From Candidatus Aegiribacteria sp. MLS_C (lineage in GTDB: Bacteria; Fermentibacterota; Fermentibacteria; Fermentibacterales; JCC-6), in NCBI GenBank assembly GCA_002030045.1, contig LQBI01000005.1, forward strand, positions 23,602 through 87,601: a DNA stretch of 64,000 bases. Direction: 5' to 3'. Below are positions 37,075 to 47,261 of this stretch, in pieces. Within the stretch, counting starts at the first letter, position 1; each line of letters begins with the position of its first letter. The notes beneath the pieces were generated by a model. It did not search any database and was not told where the DNA came from. It worked only from the letters and a program-made list of their open reading frames with translations. The position numbers were made by a program, and so were the translations under genes.

Positions 37075-38790
37075 ATGCCTAGGAACATAGTAGAGGCTGT
37101 CCCGAACATCTCAGAGGGACAGAACCGGGAGATAATAGACGAAGTGGCGGCGGCGGCCGGTTCCGTATCCGGATGCAAGGTCCTTGACGTGGACCCCGGA
37201 GCCGCCACCAACAGGACCGTCATCACCATCGCCGGCGAGCCCCAGGCGGTCATCGAGAGCTGCTTCCAGCTGATACGCAGGGCCTCGGAGCTCATCGACA
37301 TGCGGAAGCACAGGGGCGAGCATCCCAGGCACGGCGCCACCGACGTCTGCCCCTTCGTGCCGGTATCCGGCATAACCATGGAGGACTGCGCCGAGTACGC
37401 CCGCAGCCTTGGAAGACGGGTCGGGGAGGAACTGGGCATTCCGGTCTACCTCTACGAGAAGGCCGCATCCAGGCCCGAGTGGGAGAAGCTTCCAAATATA
37501 CGGAAAGGCGAGTACGAGGCCCTTCCCGACAAGCTGGGAAAGCCCGAGTGGGAACCGGACTTCGGACCGAACGAGTGGAACGACAGGGTGGCCAGGACCG
37601 GTGTCTGCACCATAGGCGCCAGGAATTTCCTCATCGCCTACAACGTGAACCTCAACACCAGGGACCCCGGCGTCGCCAGGGACATCGGACTGACCATCAG
37701 GGACACCGGCCGGTTCCTCAGGGACGAGAACTGGAAGTTCGTGAGGGACGGAAACGGAAAGAAACTGAAGCAGCCGGGGAAGCTCCAGTGCTGCAAGGCA
37801 ACCGGCTGGTTCATCGAGGAGTACCAGACCGCGCAGGTGACCATGAACCTTACGGACATTTCGGTAACTCCGCTCCATATGGGATTCGAGGCGGTCAAGG
37901 AGGAGGCCGAGAAGCTGGGAGCCAGAGTGACCGGCTCGGAGGTGGTGGGTCTCCTGCCCCTGAGCGCAATGCTGGAGGCGGGACGCTTCTACATTGAAAG
38001 GCAGCACAGCGGTCTGTCCGGGACGGGACGGCAGGGCAAGACCACCGGAGTGCCGCAGGCCGAACTCATCGAGACCGCCATCAGGTCCATGGGCCTGAGG
38101 GATGTCGCTCCCTTCGACCCCAGGGAGAAGATCATCGAGTTCATGGTGGAGGAGAAGACTGTCGACCTGTCCGGAATGACATGCAGGGCCTTCGCCGACG
38201 AACTTTCCACGGATTCTCCAGCGCCCGGAGGAGGCTCCGCGGCGGCCCTGATGGGAGCGCTGGGGGCCTCGCTGGACTCCATGGTGGCGAACCTGTCGGT
38301 CAAGAAGCGCAAGTGCCGGGAGCACTGGGAACTCATGAGGGGAATAGCCCCCGGGGCGCAGGCCATCAAGGACGACCTGCTGAACGCCATGGACGACGAC
38401 ACCGAAGCCTTCAACGCCTGGATGGACGCGGCCAGGTCCGGCGGAGACGTGCAGTCGGCGGTCAGGAGAGCCATCGAAGTGCCACTGAGGGTCCTTGCCC
38501 GGTGTCCCGAGATCATCCAGCTGGCTTCGGAACTCGAGGAGAAGGGTCTGCAGGCATCGATATCGGATGCGGGTGTGGCCGCGGCCGCTGCCAGGGCCGC
38601 CGGAGTGGGGGCGTACTACAACGTGCTCATCAACCTGTGCGAGCTGGAGGACCGGGAATACGCCTCAGAGACGATGAAGAAGGCCGAGGAATACCTCGAG
38701 GAGACTGTCGCCAGGGCGGACAGCATCTTCGAGAGGGTACAGGAGAAGCTGGCGGGGAAAGTGGAGGGCGGAGGCTCTTGGGAGGAATAG
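37075..38790 (+). CDS. ftcD: Fused glutamate formimidoyltransferase / formiminotetrahydrofolate cyclodeaminase
   Basis: 571 residues. The formiminotransferase occupies about 1-300 (start PRNIVEAVPNISEGQNREII, then HPRHGATDVCPFVPV), and the cyclodeaminase about 365-560 (SPAPGGGSAAALMGALGASL). It transfers the formimino group from formiminoglutamate, made in histidine breakdown, to tetrahydrofolate and closes it to methenyl-THF with ammonia release. The fused form is the animal-type arrangement and is also found in several bacterial groups. It starts behind AGGAGGG. It fits with hutH at 17.6 kb, and its stop overlaps the transketolase start region. Confidence 0.93.
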   Translation: MPRNIVEAVPNISEGQNREIIDEVAAAAGSVSGCKVLDVDPGAATNRTVITIAGEPQAVIESCFQLIRRASELIDMRKHRGEHPRHGATDVCPFVPVSGITMEDCAEYARSLGRRVGEELGIPVYLYEKAASRPEWEKLPNIRKGEYEALPDKLGKPEWEPDFGPNEWNDRVARTGVCTIGARNFLIAYNVNLNTRDPGVARDIGLTIRDTGRFLRDENWKFVRDGNGKKLKQPGKLQCCKATGWFIEEYQTAQVTMNLTDISVTPLHMGFEAVKEEAEKLGARVTGSEVVGLLPLSAMLEAGRFYIERQHSGLSGTGRQGKTTGVPQAELIETAIRSMGLRDVAPFDPREKIIEFMVEEKTVDLSGMTCRAFADELSTDSPAPGGGSAAALMGALGASLDSMVANLSVKKRKCREHWELMRGIAPGAQAIKDDLLNAMDDDTEAFNAWMDAARSGGDVQSAVRRAIEVPLRVLARCPEIIQLASELEEKGLQASISDAGVAAAAARAAGVGAYYNVLINLCELEDREYASETMKKAEEYLEETVARADSIFERVQEKLAGKVEGGGSWEE

Positions 38791-40712
38791 AACGGACGCT
38801 GTTCGGACCACTGGATCTATCTGCAGAGAACCAGAAGGCCCTCAGGGAGTTCTGCAGGAACGCCAGGGGCGACATCATCCGCATGACCACACTTGCGGGC
38901 AGCGGTCATCCGGGAGGCTCCATGTCCTCCCTGGAAGTGTTCGCCCTGCTGTGGTCCCAGGCGAACGTGAACCCGCGGGAACCGCTCAAGGAGGGCAGGG
39001 ACAGGATCGTGGTCAGCCACGGCCATACTTCCCCGGGAGTCTACGCGACACTCGGCGGGCTGGGTTTCTTCGACCTCAGAAGGGCGGTGGCCACCTTCCG
39101 CAGGGCGGGGAGTCCCTTCGAAGGCCACATAGAACGCTCCATTCCGGGGATCGAACTGACAACAGGCAACCTCGGGCAGGGACTGTCGGCGGCGGCGGGA
39201 ATGGCCCTGGCCGACAGGAGCAGGGGCATACACAACCGGGTCTGGGTCGTCACCGGCGACGGAGAGCACCAGAAGGGCCAGATAGCTGAGGCAAGGAGGT
39301 TCATTCGCAACTACGGTCTCAACAACATGACGGTTGTGGTGGACTGCAACGGGCTCCAGATATCCGGCCGCACCGACAGGGTGATGTACACCGACATAGC
39401 GGCGGGCTACCGGGCGGACGGCTGGGACGTGACGGAAGTGGATGGCCACAATCTCGCATCCCTGTACAGAGCGCTCCGCCCCGACCAGTCCTCCAGGGCG
39501 CCCAGGCTTGTCCTTGCCATGACAGTTATGGGTAAGGGCGTGTCCTTCATGGAGAACGACCCGAAGTACCACGGCAGCGCCCTGAAGCATGACAGGGCCG
39601 CGGAGGCCCTGCGGGAGCTGGATCTGGAGAACGACCTGGATGAGCTGGAAACACTCCGGAAGGCGAGCTGGAAGGGAAAGGGCGACTTCAACCTGAGGCA
39701 CCCCTACGAGATACTTGACCTTGAGGGGACCCCGATCATCTACGATGCCGACCACCGGGGCGACAACAGGAGCGCCTACGGTGCGGCTCTCATGGACCTG
39801 GCAAGAATGAACGCGGACGACCTCCCCCTGGTCTTCGACTGCGATCTTGCAGGTTCGGTCAAGACCGAGGAGTACGGCGAGGAGTACTCGGACCATTTCT
39901 TCCAGTCGGGCATCATGGAGCACCACACCGCCTCTGCGGCAGGCGGGGCCTCCATCGCCGGAAAGGTGGTCTTCTGGTCCGACTTCGGAGTATTCGCCGC
40001 CGACGAGACCTTCAACCAGCACCGGCTCAACGACATAAACATGACCAACCTCAAGGTGGTGGCCACCCACTGCGGACTGGACGTTGGCCAGGACGGGAAG
40101 ACCCACCACTGCATCAACTACATAAGTCTCATGGGAACCCTCTACCACTACAACACCGTGGTCCCCGCCGACCCCAACCAGACGGACAGGGTGGTGAGGT
40201 ACGCGGCCACCCATCCCGGCAACTTCTTCATAGCCATGGGCAGGTCGAAGGTGCCGGTGATCACCGACGAGAACGGCGAACCCTTCTTCGGCAGGAACTA
40301 CCGCTTCGTATACGGCATGCACGACCGTATAAGGAATGGCACGGACGTAGCCATTGTCGCCATGGGCGGAATGGTGGCGAAGGCCCTGGAGACCAGGACC
40401 ATTCTCGAGGAAAAGGGAATATCCACCGCGGTATACGGAGTCAGCTGCCCCCTCTGCATAGGGCCGAGGTTCCTGGATGAACTGTCCGGCCACAGGCTGG
40501 TGGTGACCTACGAGGACCACGACATGGACACGGGAATAGGTTCCAAGATGGCCATGGCCACAGCCTGCTTCCGGAGGTCGATCAACCTGCGCAGGAAGGG
40601 TGTTTCCGGCTACGGCGGCTCCGGCTCCTCCGAGGACCTCTACAGGATGGCGGGTCTGCTGCCATCTCAGATCGCTGACTTCGTCGTCGAGGAGCTTGGA
40701 TCAACGGAGTAG
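38778..40712 (+). CDS. tkt: Transketolase
   Basis: About 644 residues, single-chain transketolase. TPP-binding GDG lies in VTGDGEHQKGQIAE; ligand histidines are in GSGHPGGSMSS and VSHGHTSPG; the pyrimidine-domain segment is QSGIMEHHTASAAGG. It transfers two-carbon units in the pentose phosphate pathway. The chosen start is TTG 38778, inside the last codons of ftcD and preceded by GGAGGG; the frame is open far upstream but only as ftcD shadow. There is no gap to ftcD, implying one transcript. The 3' end almost touches the convergent GT87 gene. Confidence 0.92.
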   Translation: MGGIERTLFGPLDLSAENQKALREFCRNARGDIIRMTTLAGSGHPGGSMSSLEVFALLWSQANVNPREPLKEGRDRIVVSHGHTSPGVYATLGGLGFFDLRRAVATFRRAGSPFEGHIERSIPGIELTTGNLGQGLSAAAGMALADRSRGIHNRVWVVTGDGEHQKGQIAEARRFIRNYGLNNMTVVVDCNGLQISGRTDRVMYTDIAAGYRADGWDVTEVDGHNLASLYRALRPDQSSRAPRLVLAMTVMGKGVSFMENDPKYHGSALKHDRAAEALRELDLENDLDELETLRKASWKGKGDFNLRHPYEILDLEGTPIIYDADHRGDNRSAYGAALMDLARMNADDLPLVFDCDLAGSVKTEEYGEEYSDHFFQSGIMEHHTASAAGGASIAGKVVFWSDFGVFAADETFNQHRLNDINMTNLKVVATHCGLDVGQDGKTHHCINYISLMGTLYHYNTVVPADPNQTDRVVRYAATHPGNFFIAMGRSKVPVITDENGEPFFGRNYRFVYGMHDRIRNGTDVAIVAMGGMVAKALETRTILEEKGISTAVYGVSCPLCIGPRFLDELSGHRLVVTYEDHDMDTGIGSKMAMATACFRRSINLRRKGVSGYGGSGSSEDLYRMAGLLPSQIADFVVEELGSTE

Positions 40713-40713
40713 G

Positions 40714-41923
40714 TCAGCCGGCGGTCTCGGCTCGGGACCCTGCTTCATGCCCCCTGTCCGGAATGCCCGCCGTCAGCATCCATGCCGTCCATGAAAGAGG
40801 TATCAGTGCCCTGATTCCGGGAATCGCGGTCCACGGTCCCGGGGATGGATCCAGGGGCAGACCCCAGCAGATCATGGACACCGTCATCGCACAGGCGGCG
40901 TACTTCCTGTCCTGACCCGCCAGATACCGGACAGGGACCAGGGCCGACAGTCCGTAGTGAAGCCATACGAAAGGCAGAAAGGCCAGAGAGGCCATCAGCG
41001 ACAGGGACATGAGGAAGTCCCTGGTCAGCGGTGTGCGTTTCCGCCGCAGGCGAACCAGTCCCGCAATGATAGATGAAAGCAGTACAGCATTAACGGAACA
41101 GGATGCAAGACGGACCGTCTCTCTCCTTTCGACAGCGATCTGGAGCCGGTAGTCGTGATCCTCCCCCGCTCTCTGCCGGTCGAACGGTGGCGCCAGCAGC
41201 ATCGAAGCACTGCTTACCGCCTGTGAGAAACTGAGGTTGTTACTCAGTCCAGCATTCCAGGTTCTTCCTATCAAGCCCATGCTCCCGGTCCAGTCCGAAT
41301 AGATTCCCGGACCGTACACCAGCATTGCCGACAGAGCAAGGACGAACAGGATGGAAGCAAGAGCGGTCCACGCACGCGTTCCCCTCAGGAAGAAGACGAA
41401 AGGCATGAACCCCACCTTCAGCAGGAGAACCACGGAAGAGGCGATACCGGACAGAACTCCCCTGTACCTTCTAAAGACGGCAATGGAAAGAGCCAGGAGT
41501 ATCCATCCGCTGACCTGTCCCCAGTACAGCGAGTCCCTCAGGACCGACGACAGCGTCAGGAACAGAGTTCCCAGAAGAACGAAGGGGAACCTCTTTTCGA
41601 TTCCGAGAGAAAGCCCCAGCAGCAGCATCCCCGACCAGACGGCCGCAAATCCTATCAGGTACCAGAGAAGACGAAATGAACGGTAGGGTACTGCGCGAAG
41701 CTGTTCGAGCAGCAGGAGGAGGGGGGTAAACATACGTGTATACATGATCCAGGTCGAACCCTCCGGACCGGAGAGCGGAAACTGCATCTTCCGCGTCATA
41801 GGCATCCAGTCCATCGGTTGCCGCGTAATAGCCGCCGATGTACGACATCAGGTCCAGGGGATACTCGGGGATACCGCCGGCTACTGCCGTCAGATACGCG
41901 ACCGGCATGCCTGCGACGATCAC
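40714..41923 (-). pseudogene. GT87-family membrane mannosyltransferase-like gene, frameshifted
   Basis: Two overlapping minus-strand frames join into one GT87 (DUF2029) protein. The N-terminal part (from GTG 41923) gives a helix, then YPLDLMSYIGGYYAATDG and DHVYTYVYPP. The rest in the other frame gives LLLLLEQLRAVPYRS and seven or more further helices. The break falls at a run of six G (41721-41726 on the plus strand): one base fewer restores VYPLLLLLEQL. It could be a homopolymer error in the assembly or a real lesion. The intact enzyme would use a polyprenyl-phosphate sugar outside the membrane. Confidence 0.7.
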
Positions 41924-42055
41924 CGACCAGAACAGGACACGGCTGTATCTCCCGGCCGGTGGTTCAATGCGGGACAGAATGATCCCTTTCTGGAGAGTAT
42001 CCGCCGATCATTCTTCGTGACCATGCAGGTTTTCCGGATACGGCATCAGACGAGA

Positions 42056-43183
42056 TCAACTGAAAACTCTCAGGAAAATGCCGCTGTAGGATCCGTTGCC
42101 CGATATGATGTCCCAGTAGGCTTCGGCGAAGACCTCGCTGTCCCGGATGGCCCTCATGGCGGTCCCGCGGGTCAGCCGGCCGTGCAGGAGATGACGGTAG
42201 AAGACCGACTGCCTCACGGATTCCAGGCAGCTGCCCGGCGCTGCCAGAACCTCTTCCCTCCTGTCTCCGGCCGAGATGCAGTCCGCCGCCATCATGCCGC
42301 TCTCCAGGGCCTGCCCGATCCCCTCTCCCGAGACCTGGTCCACGGTCCCTGCGGCGTCGCCGGCCAGGTATACCTTTCCCTTTCCAAGCGAACGGTCCAG
42401 GTTCAGGGAGGGTATTGGAGCACCGTGGAGTTCGTGGTCGCCGGCGTGAAGATCCTTCTCCTCCATGAACCGGCCGAGGGCCTTCACTATGTCCGAAGGC
42501 GAGGCGGGACTGCCCAGGGCTCCGGCACCCAGGTTCACCGATTCCCTTCCGGGAATGACCCATATGTATCCGTAGGGAATGCGGCCGAAATGGACCTCCA
42601 GGTCAACGGGAGGTGACGGGAAATCCTCCATGGGGATATCGTAGTGCAGCCCCATGCCGGTCTTCCTGCTCCGCCTGCCGGAAATGAGTCTCCGGACCAT
42701 GCTCACGCAGCCGTCGGCGCCAACGAGATGGGTGAAGCGCAGGCGTTCTCCGCTCCCGGTGACCGCCGTCCGTGGATCGGAGAAGGACTCCACCCTGCAG
42801 CCGGTCCGCACGTCCGCCCCGCAGGAGGCTGCTCTCTCGAGCAGAAAGGCGTCGAACCCGGCACGCGGAACGATCCTGACCGGCCTCCCAGGCGCCGTGT
42901 AGGTCCTTAGGTGCTCGCCACGGTCCCAGAAGGAGATCGTGAGGTGGGTCCGAAGGGTCAGGCCGTCCATCTCCTCGGCAGTAACCATGCCCGATCCCGT
43001 CAGGAAGGCGGCGGCCCTGCTGCTCAGGATGCCGCCGCACACCTTCCTCCTGGGCATGTTCTCCTTCTCGGCAAGGATCACGGGCCTTCCGGCAGCCGCA
43101 AGTCTCCAGGCGCAGGCGGACCCCGCGGGACCCCCTCCCACCACCAGCGTCCTCTCGTTGCCGCATCTCAGGTCGTAGAACAT
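42056..43183 (-). CDS. Geranylgeranyl-reductase-family FAD oxidoreductase
   Basis: 375 residues. N-terminal Rossmann FAD motif LVVGGGPAGSACAWRL (14-29), family signature KVCGGILSSRAA, an aromatic substrate loop, and the C-terminal FAD motif KVYLAGDAAGTVDQVSGEGIGQAL. Members saturate isoprenoid chains in archaeal lipids, chlorophyll or menaquinone tails; here menaquinone or polyprenol reduction is a reasonable guess. AGGGGG precedes the ATG. It runs in the same direction as the TldE/TldD pair upstream (30-base gap). Confidence 0.85.
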   Translation of the reverse strand: MFYDLRCGNERTLVVGGGPAGSACAWRLAAAGRPVILAEKENMPRRKVCGGILSSRAAAFLTGSGMVTAEEMDGLTLRTHLTISFWDRGEHLRTYTAPGRPVRIVPRAGFDAFLLERAASCGADVRTGCRVESFSDPRTAVTGSGERLRFTHLVGADGCVSMVRRLISGRRSRKTGMGLHYDIPMEDFPSPPVDLEVHFGRIPYGYIWVIPGRESVNLGAGALGSPASPSDIVKALGRFMEEKDLHAGDHELHGAPIPSLNLDRSLGKGKVYLAGDAAGTVDQVSGEGIGQALESGMMAADCISAGDRREEVLAAPGSCLESVRQSVFYRHLLHGRLTRGTAMRAIRDSEVFAEAYWDIISGNGSYSGIFLRVFS

Positions 43184-43213
43184 TCGGCCCCCTTCACGGG
43201 ATGCGTGGCGGCA

Positions 43214-44587
43214 TCAGAAGGAGTCGGCGGAATCCGTGATCTTCACCCCCTCCGAGACCATGTACGATGGTACGCTCATAGCCACCGGAGTCCTTCTGCC
43301 GTAGGTGTTGGAACCGTTGACCGACTCGGACCTGGACGAGATGACGGCCGCGTTGCCCAGCACGTTCTGGAAGGAATCGGTTATCCTGGTGGAGAAGATG
43401 GGCGACACGATCTCACCGTTCTCCACCAGCACGGCGTTGAACCTGGAACTCCCGGTGAAGATGCCCTTGCTGCGGGAGGGGATGTTTACGTAATGGAGGG
43501 CTGGTATGTAGAGGACCCTGCCCATCCCCATGACCGCCTCCAGCGGGTCCCCCGGACCGAAACCCGTGTCCATGACCAGGCTTGGCGAGCCTGTATCGTG
43601 ACCCGTCGGCTCCCTGCCGTACCTGGCGGCGGTTCCGGAGTCGTACATCAGGCTAAGCAGGTCTCCATTGCCCACCAGCGGGAAGATCCTGCGCTTCCTG
43701 CCGCAGTTGTCGAACCCGAACATGAAGGTTTCGGGATTGCCCGGGTCGTCGGCGATGGAGATGTTCTCGCCCAGGATCGACTGGCCGGGACTGCTCTTCG
43801 CGGTCCAGCTCTGCTTCTCCTCCCAGGAACGCCCGCTCAGTCCCGTCCAGGCTGCCATTTCCACTATCTCCGCCAGTGCCGGGGCTCCGAAGAGCACGGT
43901 ATACTCCCCCGGCTCCACCTTGTATCCCGGGCTGTTCTCGTAGGCTGGAAGGAGTTTCGAGATCTCCGCAACGGTCCTGCCGGTGTCGAAGTCCCCCGCC
44001 CGCCATCCGGTCTGCTGATGGGTCAGTTCCCACTTCTTCTCCGGATGCTTGAGGACGACCGAGAAGAGCTGGTCGGTGCCCCTGTGGTAGGCCTCGTTAC
44101 TGTTCGATGTGGTCAGCAGGTAGATCTCCATGGCGCCGCTGGACCAGGAACCGCTGTAATTGTACTCCTCCCCCAGTTCGGAGAAGATACCGCCGTAGGC
44201 GCCTGCCTTGACCGCCGGGTCCAGGTCGGCGAGGTCGATGTCGAACTGGGAATCTTCGCTGACCGTCACCTGTACCTCGTCCGGTATCGGCTGGTAGGTC
44301 TTGGGGGTCGCCAGCCTGGCCTTCTCCCTGGCTGAGGCAAGAACTTCCCTTACCGTATCCGCACTACCGACGGCACCCAGGAAAGTCTGGCTCCCCTGCC
44401 GCCTGCCGTCGGTGACGACGATGTCCAGCCTGAGCAGGTCCTCGGATGTGTTCAGGGATACGGAGTTGTTGCCGATCCGCATGAGATGGCTCTTCTCGTG
44501 GTGCAGCAGGAAGGAGGCCTGGATGCCTTCACCGGCGGCTTCGTCCCTGACCTGCATCAGGATGCTCCTGATGTTCGCGTCCAGCAT
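43214..44587 (-). CDS. TldE/PmbA-type subunit (copy 2)
   Basis: 457 residues of the TldD/PmbA superfamily without an HExxxH zinc site, so the non-catalytic half. It lies 3 bases after the TldD copy 2 stop. It is only distantly similar to copy 1 (422 residues) and about 35 residues longer, so the pair probably diverged long ago rather than by recent duplication. Likely partner: the preceding gene. Substrate unknown. Confidence 0.82.
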   Translation of the reverse strand: MLDANIRSILMQVRDEAAGEGIQASFLLHHEKSHLMRIGNNSVSLNTSEDLLRLDIVVTDGRRQGSQTFLGAVGSADTVREVLASAREKARLATPKTYQPIPDEVQVTVSEDSQFDIDLADLDPAVKAGAYGGIFSELGEEYNYSGSWSSGAMEIYLLTTSNSNEAYHRGTDQLFSVVLKHPEKKWELTHQQTGWRAGDFDTGRTVAEISKLLPAYENSPGYKVEPGEYTVLFGAPALAEIVEMAAWTGLSGRSWEEKQSWTAKSSPGQSILGENISIADDPGNPETFMFGFDNCGRKRRIFPLVGNGDLLSLMYDSGTAARYGREPTGHDTGSPSLVMDTGFGPGDPLEAVMGMGRVLYIPALHYVNIPSRSKGIFTGSSRFNAVLVENGEIVSPIFSTRITDSFQNVLGNAAVISSRSESVNGSNTYGRRTPVAMSVPSYMVSEGVKITDSADSF

Positions 44588-44590
44588 CTT

Positions 44591-46075
44591 CTACTTCCTT
44601 TCCCCGGAAATGACGTCGTCGAACTTGACCACGGGTACGCCATGCCCTATCTGCATGACCTGGTTGGGCTCTCCCTTGCCGCAGTTGTTCACCTGCTCCA
44701 CCCTCCATGTGGAGCTGTCACCCACGGCGGACAGGGAACGGTAGAAGTCGAGGGTATGTCCCTGGTAGGTCGGGTTCCTGAGTATCCTGGTCCTCCTGCC
44801 GTCCTTCACCTCCCATGCGATCTCGCAGCCGAAATGGAAATGCTCCCTGTTGGAGCCTATGGACCACGAGACGGGATTGTCGACGATAATGCCGTCATCG
44901 GTTGCAGAGATTATGTTCTCGAGGGTCCCGTCGTTGCCCGGCAGTATGTTCACGTTGGTCATCCTGTCTATGGGCGCCCTGTAGAAGGCGGAGGCCCTGG
45001 CGGCTCCTCCGATGTGCTTGAACACCTTCCTGCCGGCCCTCTCGTTTGCCTCGTTGACCATCGCCCTTGATGTGAGGGCGTTTACAAGCAGACCCCTGTC
45101 GATGAGCAGGTAATCCCGCTCGGGAGTGCCGTAGTCGTCGAACCCGAAGGATCCGGGCGAGTTTGCTATTCCGCCGTAGGAACTCGCGGAGAGTTTCTCG
45201 CTGCCGTACTGCAGCCTGCCGAATGAATCCAGGTCCACGAAGGATCCGCCTGCGTAGGAGAGTTCGTATCCCAGTATCCTGTCCAGCTCCAGCGGGTGGC
45301 CTATGGTCTCGTGTACCTGGAGGTGGCCCTGTCCGGGAAGGAGTATGACGGTCCGCCTGCCGTACTCCAGGGGTTCCGCCCTGACCAGCTGGGCAAGCTC
45401 GGACCTTATCCTGTCGGTGTTCTCCAGGAACTGCTTCGGGTCCGCCATCAGCTCCCAGCCGGCGCTGCCGTCTCCTGTGGTGTACAGGTTCATGCTCCTT
45501 CGCTGCATCTCCCCGTCCGTATCCAGCGCCATCGCCATCATCATGCCGAAGGTGTGCACGAGGTCCTTTCGTATTTCCGATCCCTCGCTGTTCTGGAAGT
45601 GTATACGCCTCTTCATGAAGTTGGCGTATACGACCCGCTTCAGTACGAAGTCGTCCTTCAGCCCGTCGTCCAGCTTCGTCAGGAACGCCATCTTGTCCTT
45701 CAGGTCCACTGTGAACGGGTCCACCTCCACCGGAGTGGAGAAGCTTCCCCTGACGGGGTCGAGGCGGCCCATGGAAACCGGCACCCTTACGAGTTCCGAT
45801 GCCGTCCTGGCGTTCTGCGCGGCCCTGTCGAAACAGGAATGTATTCCGGATGGATCGCTGGTGGCGGCGAAACCCCATGCCCCGTTCCACAGGACCCTGA
45901 TCCCCACACCGCTCTGGACAGTGGTGTCGTTGGCTTCCAGGTCCCCGTCGTAGAGGACCAGGGTCTCGGAGCTGTCCTCCATGTAGTACCTTGCGTCCAC
46001 GTAGTCGGCGCCTTCCGAGGATATCCTGGCGATGTTGGAGGTGATGTCCTTCCTTATCTTATCCGGATCTGTCAT
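44591..46075 (-). CDS. TldD-type zinc metalloprotease subunit (copy 2)
   Basis: 494 residues with the zinc motif HETIGH (His255, Glu256, His260) in a context shared with copy 1 (HP-x-E-x-DR-x-LG). It forms an operon with its TldE partner. Having two TldD/TldE pairs suggests separate substrates; peptide-antibiotic or RiPP maturation is a known role of the family, but no precursor peptide is visible next to either pair. The ATG is preceded by only a weak AGG site. Confidence 0.88.
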   Translation of the reverse strand: MTDPDKIRKDITSNIARISSEGADYVDARYYMEDSSETLVLYDGDLEANDTTVQSGVGIRVLWNGAWGFAATSDPSGIHSCFDRAAQNARTASELVRVPVSMGRLDPVRGSFSTPVEVDPFTVDLKDKMAFLTKLDDGLKDDFVLKRVVYANFMKRRIHFQNSEGSEIRKDLVHTFGMMMAMALDTDGEMQRRSMNLYTTGDGSAGWELMADPKQFLENTDRIRSELAQLVRAEPLEYGRRTVILLPGQGHLQVHETIGHPLELDRILGYELSYAGGSFVDLDSFGRLQYGSEKLSASSYGGIANSPGSFGFDDYGTPERDYLLIDRGLLVNALTSRAMVNEANERAGRKVFKHIGGAARASAFYRAPIDRMTNVNILPGNDGTLENIISATDDGIIVDNPVSWSIGSNREHFHFGCEIAWEVKDGRRTRILRNPTYQGHTLDFYRSLSAVGDSSTWRVEQVNNCGKGEPNQVMQIGHGVPVVKFDDVISGERK

Positions 46076-46264
46076 GTATGGACCTGCCTATCGTTTTGGA
46101 TGTATCGATATAAAGCACAGGGACTAATATATGAAGGCGGGACGTTCCTTGAAAATCCGGCGGTGCAAAGTCCCGTTACGGTCGGGGAACACACTCGCAA
46201 CATCCGCTGTCCATCGTTAGAATAACGGTCCGGACATGGAAGGCGGACAGAGCTGGAGGTCGAT

Positions 46265-47175
46265 TTGAAAAGGCTGACCATGATACTCTGTTCCTCTGCC
46301 GTTCTTCTTTCCTGCGGCAGAGGCGACGACGACGGCGGCACCCCGGGGTCCGGCGCCGGGACCGGGGAGGTGGAGCACGTGGAACTGGCCGCGACCGACA
46401 CCATCGGCGTGGAGCTTGGCCATCCCGATCTGGTTTTCGGGGTTATAGCAGGGGCTGAGAAGAATCCGCGGGGGATTCCGCATTCGTGGGAATGCTTCCG
46501 GCGTTCGACAGGGAACAGGGACTCACAGGCTACTCCATTGGCAGGCTCGAGGGCAGTACCGAGCCTTCAGTCGTCTACGCTCAGGATATGCAGCCCTTCG
46601 ACCCGTCCAGGTTCGGACCCATGGCCCTGGAGGGACAGCCTGCATTCACTTCCGACGCTTCCGGAAGGGTCTTCATAGCCGAGGCAGGATGGGAAGGGAT
46701 CTCCGTCGCGGGATACCTGCCGGACTGGGAGGTCTTCCTTCGGATCGACGAGGAAATGGACAGGGTCGAGAAGACCGGGGAGGAGCTTGAAGCCGAGCGA
46801 ACCGAGTTCGAGGAGATGAGCGCCGGCAGAGGAGGGCGCTTCCGCGGTGCCGATGCCGTCTTCGAGCCACTGCCCTGCCGAAGGGCGGTCTCGGAACTGG
46901 GCGTCGACGGAGAGGACAGGCTCTGGGTAAGGCTGGGAACCCGCAGGTTCCCCTACTGGAGGGTCTACGACATGGAGGGTGACCTTCTGTTCACGGCCTC
47001 CTTCGACAACGGCGATCCTGACATCGACCAGCTCACCGTAAGGATAACGGAGAACGGGATGGCGGCCTGGGTCCCGGATCCAACCACATGGCCCAGGGTT
47101 CTCCTGCTGGAACCCGCCTTCGAGTACACCGGGGAATCGAACCAGGGCGTCCCCTTGCTTCCGGACCCGCGGTAA
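46265..47175 (+). pseudogene. Lipoprotein, probable beta-propeller type, interrupted by a single-base frameshift
   Basis: A TTG start behind GGAGG opens a lipoprotein signal (MILCSSAVLLSCGRGDD, lipobox LLSC) and IGVELGHPDLVFGVIAGAE. The continuing similarity (SDASGRVFIAEAGWEG, ELGVDGEDRLWVRLG, WRVYDMEGDLLF) is in another frame until the stop at 47175. One extra G in the G5 run at 46470-46474 would give a continuous protein of about 303 residues. The blade-like motifs suggest a 6-bladed propeller, although they are weak. It may be an assembly error or a real mutation. Confidence 0.65.
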
Positions 47176-47261
47176 ATCCCTGGCGGAGACGCCGTATTCC
47201 CGTTCCCTGACTCCCTGTTATAATTCTTTCGTTCATTAACACTGACAAAGGAAGGGTGGAA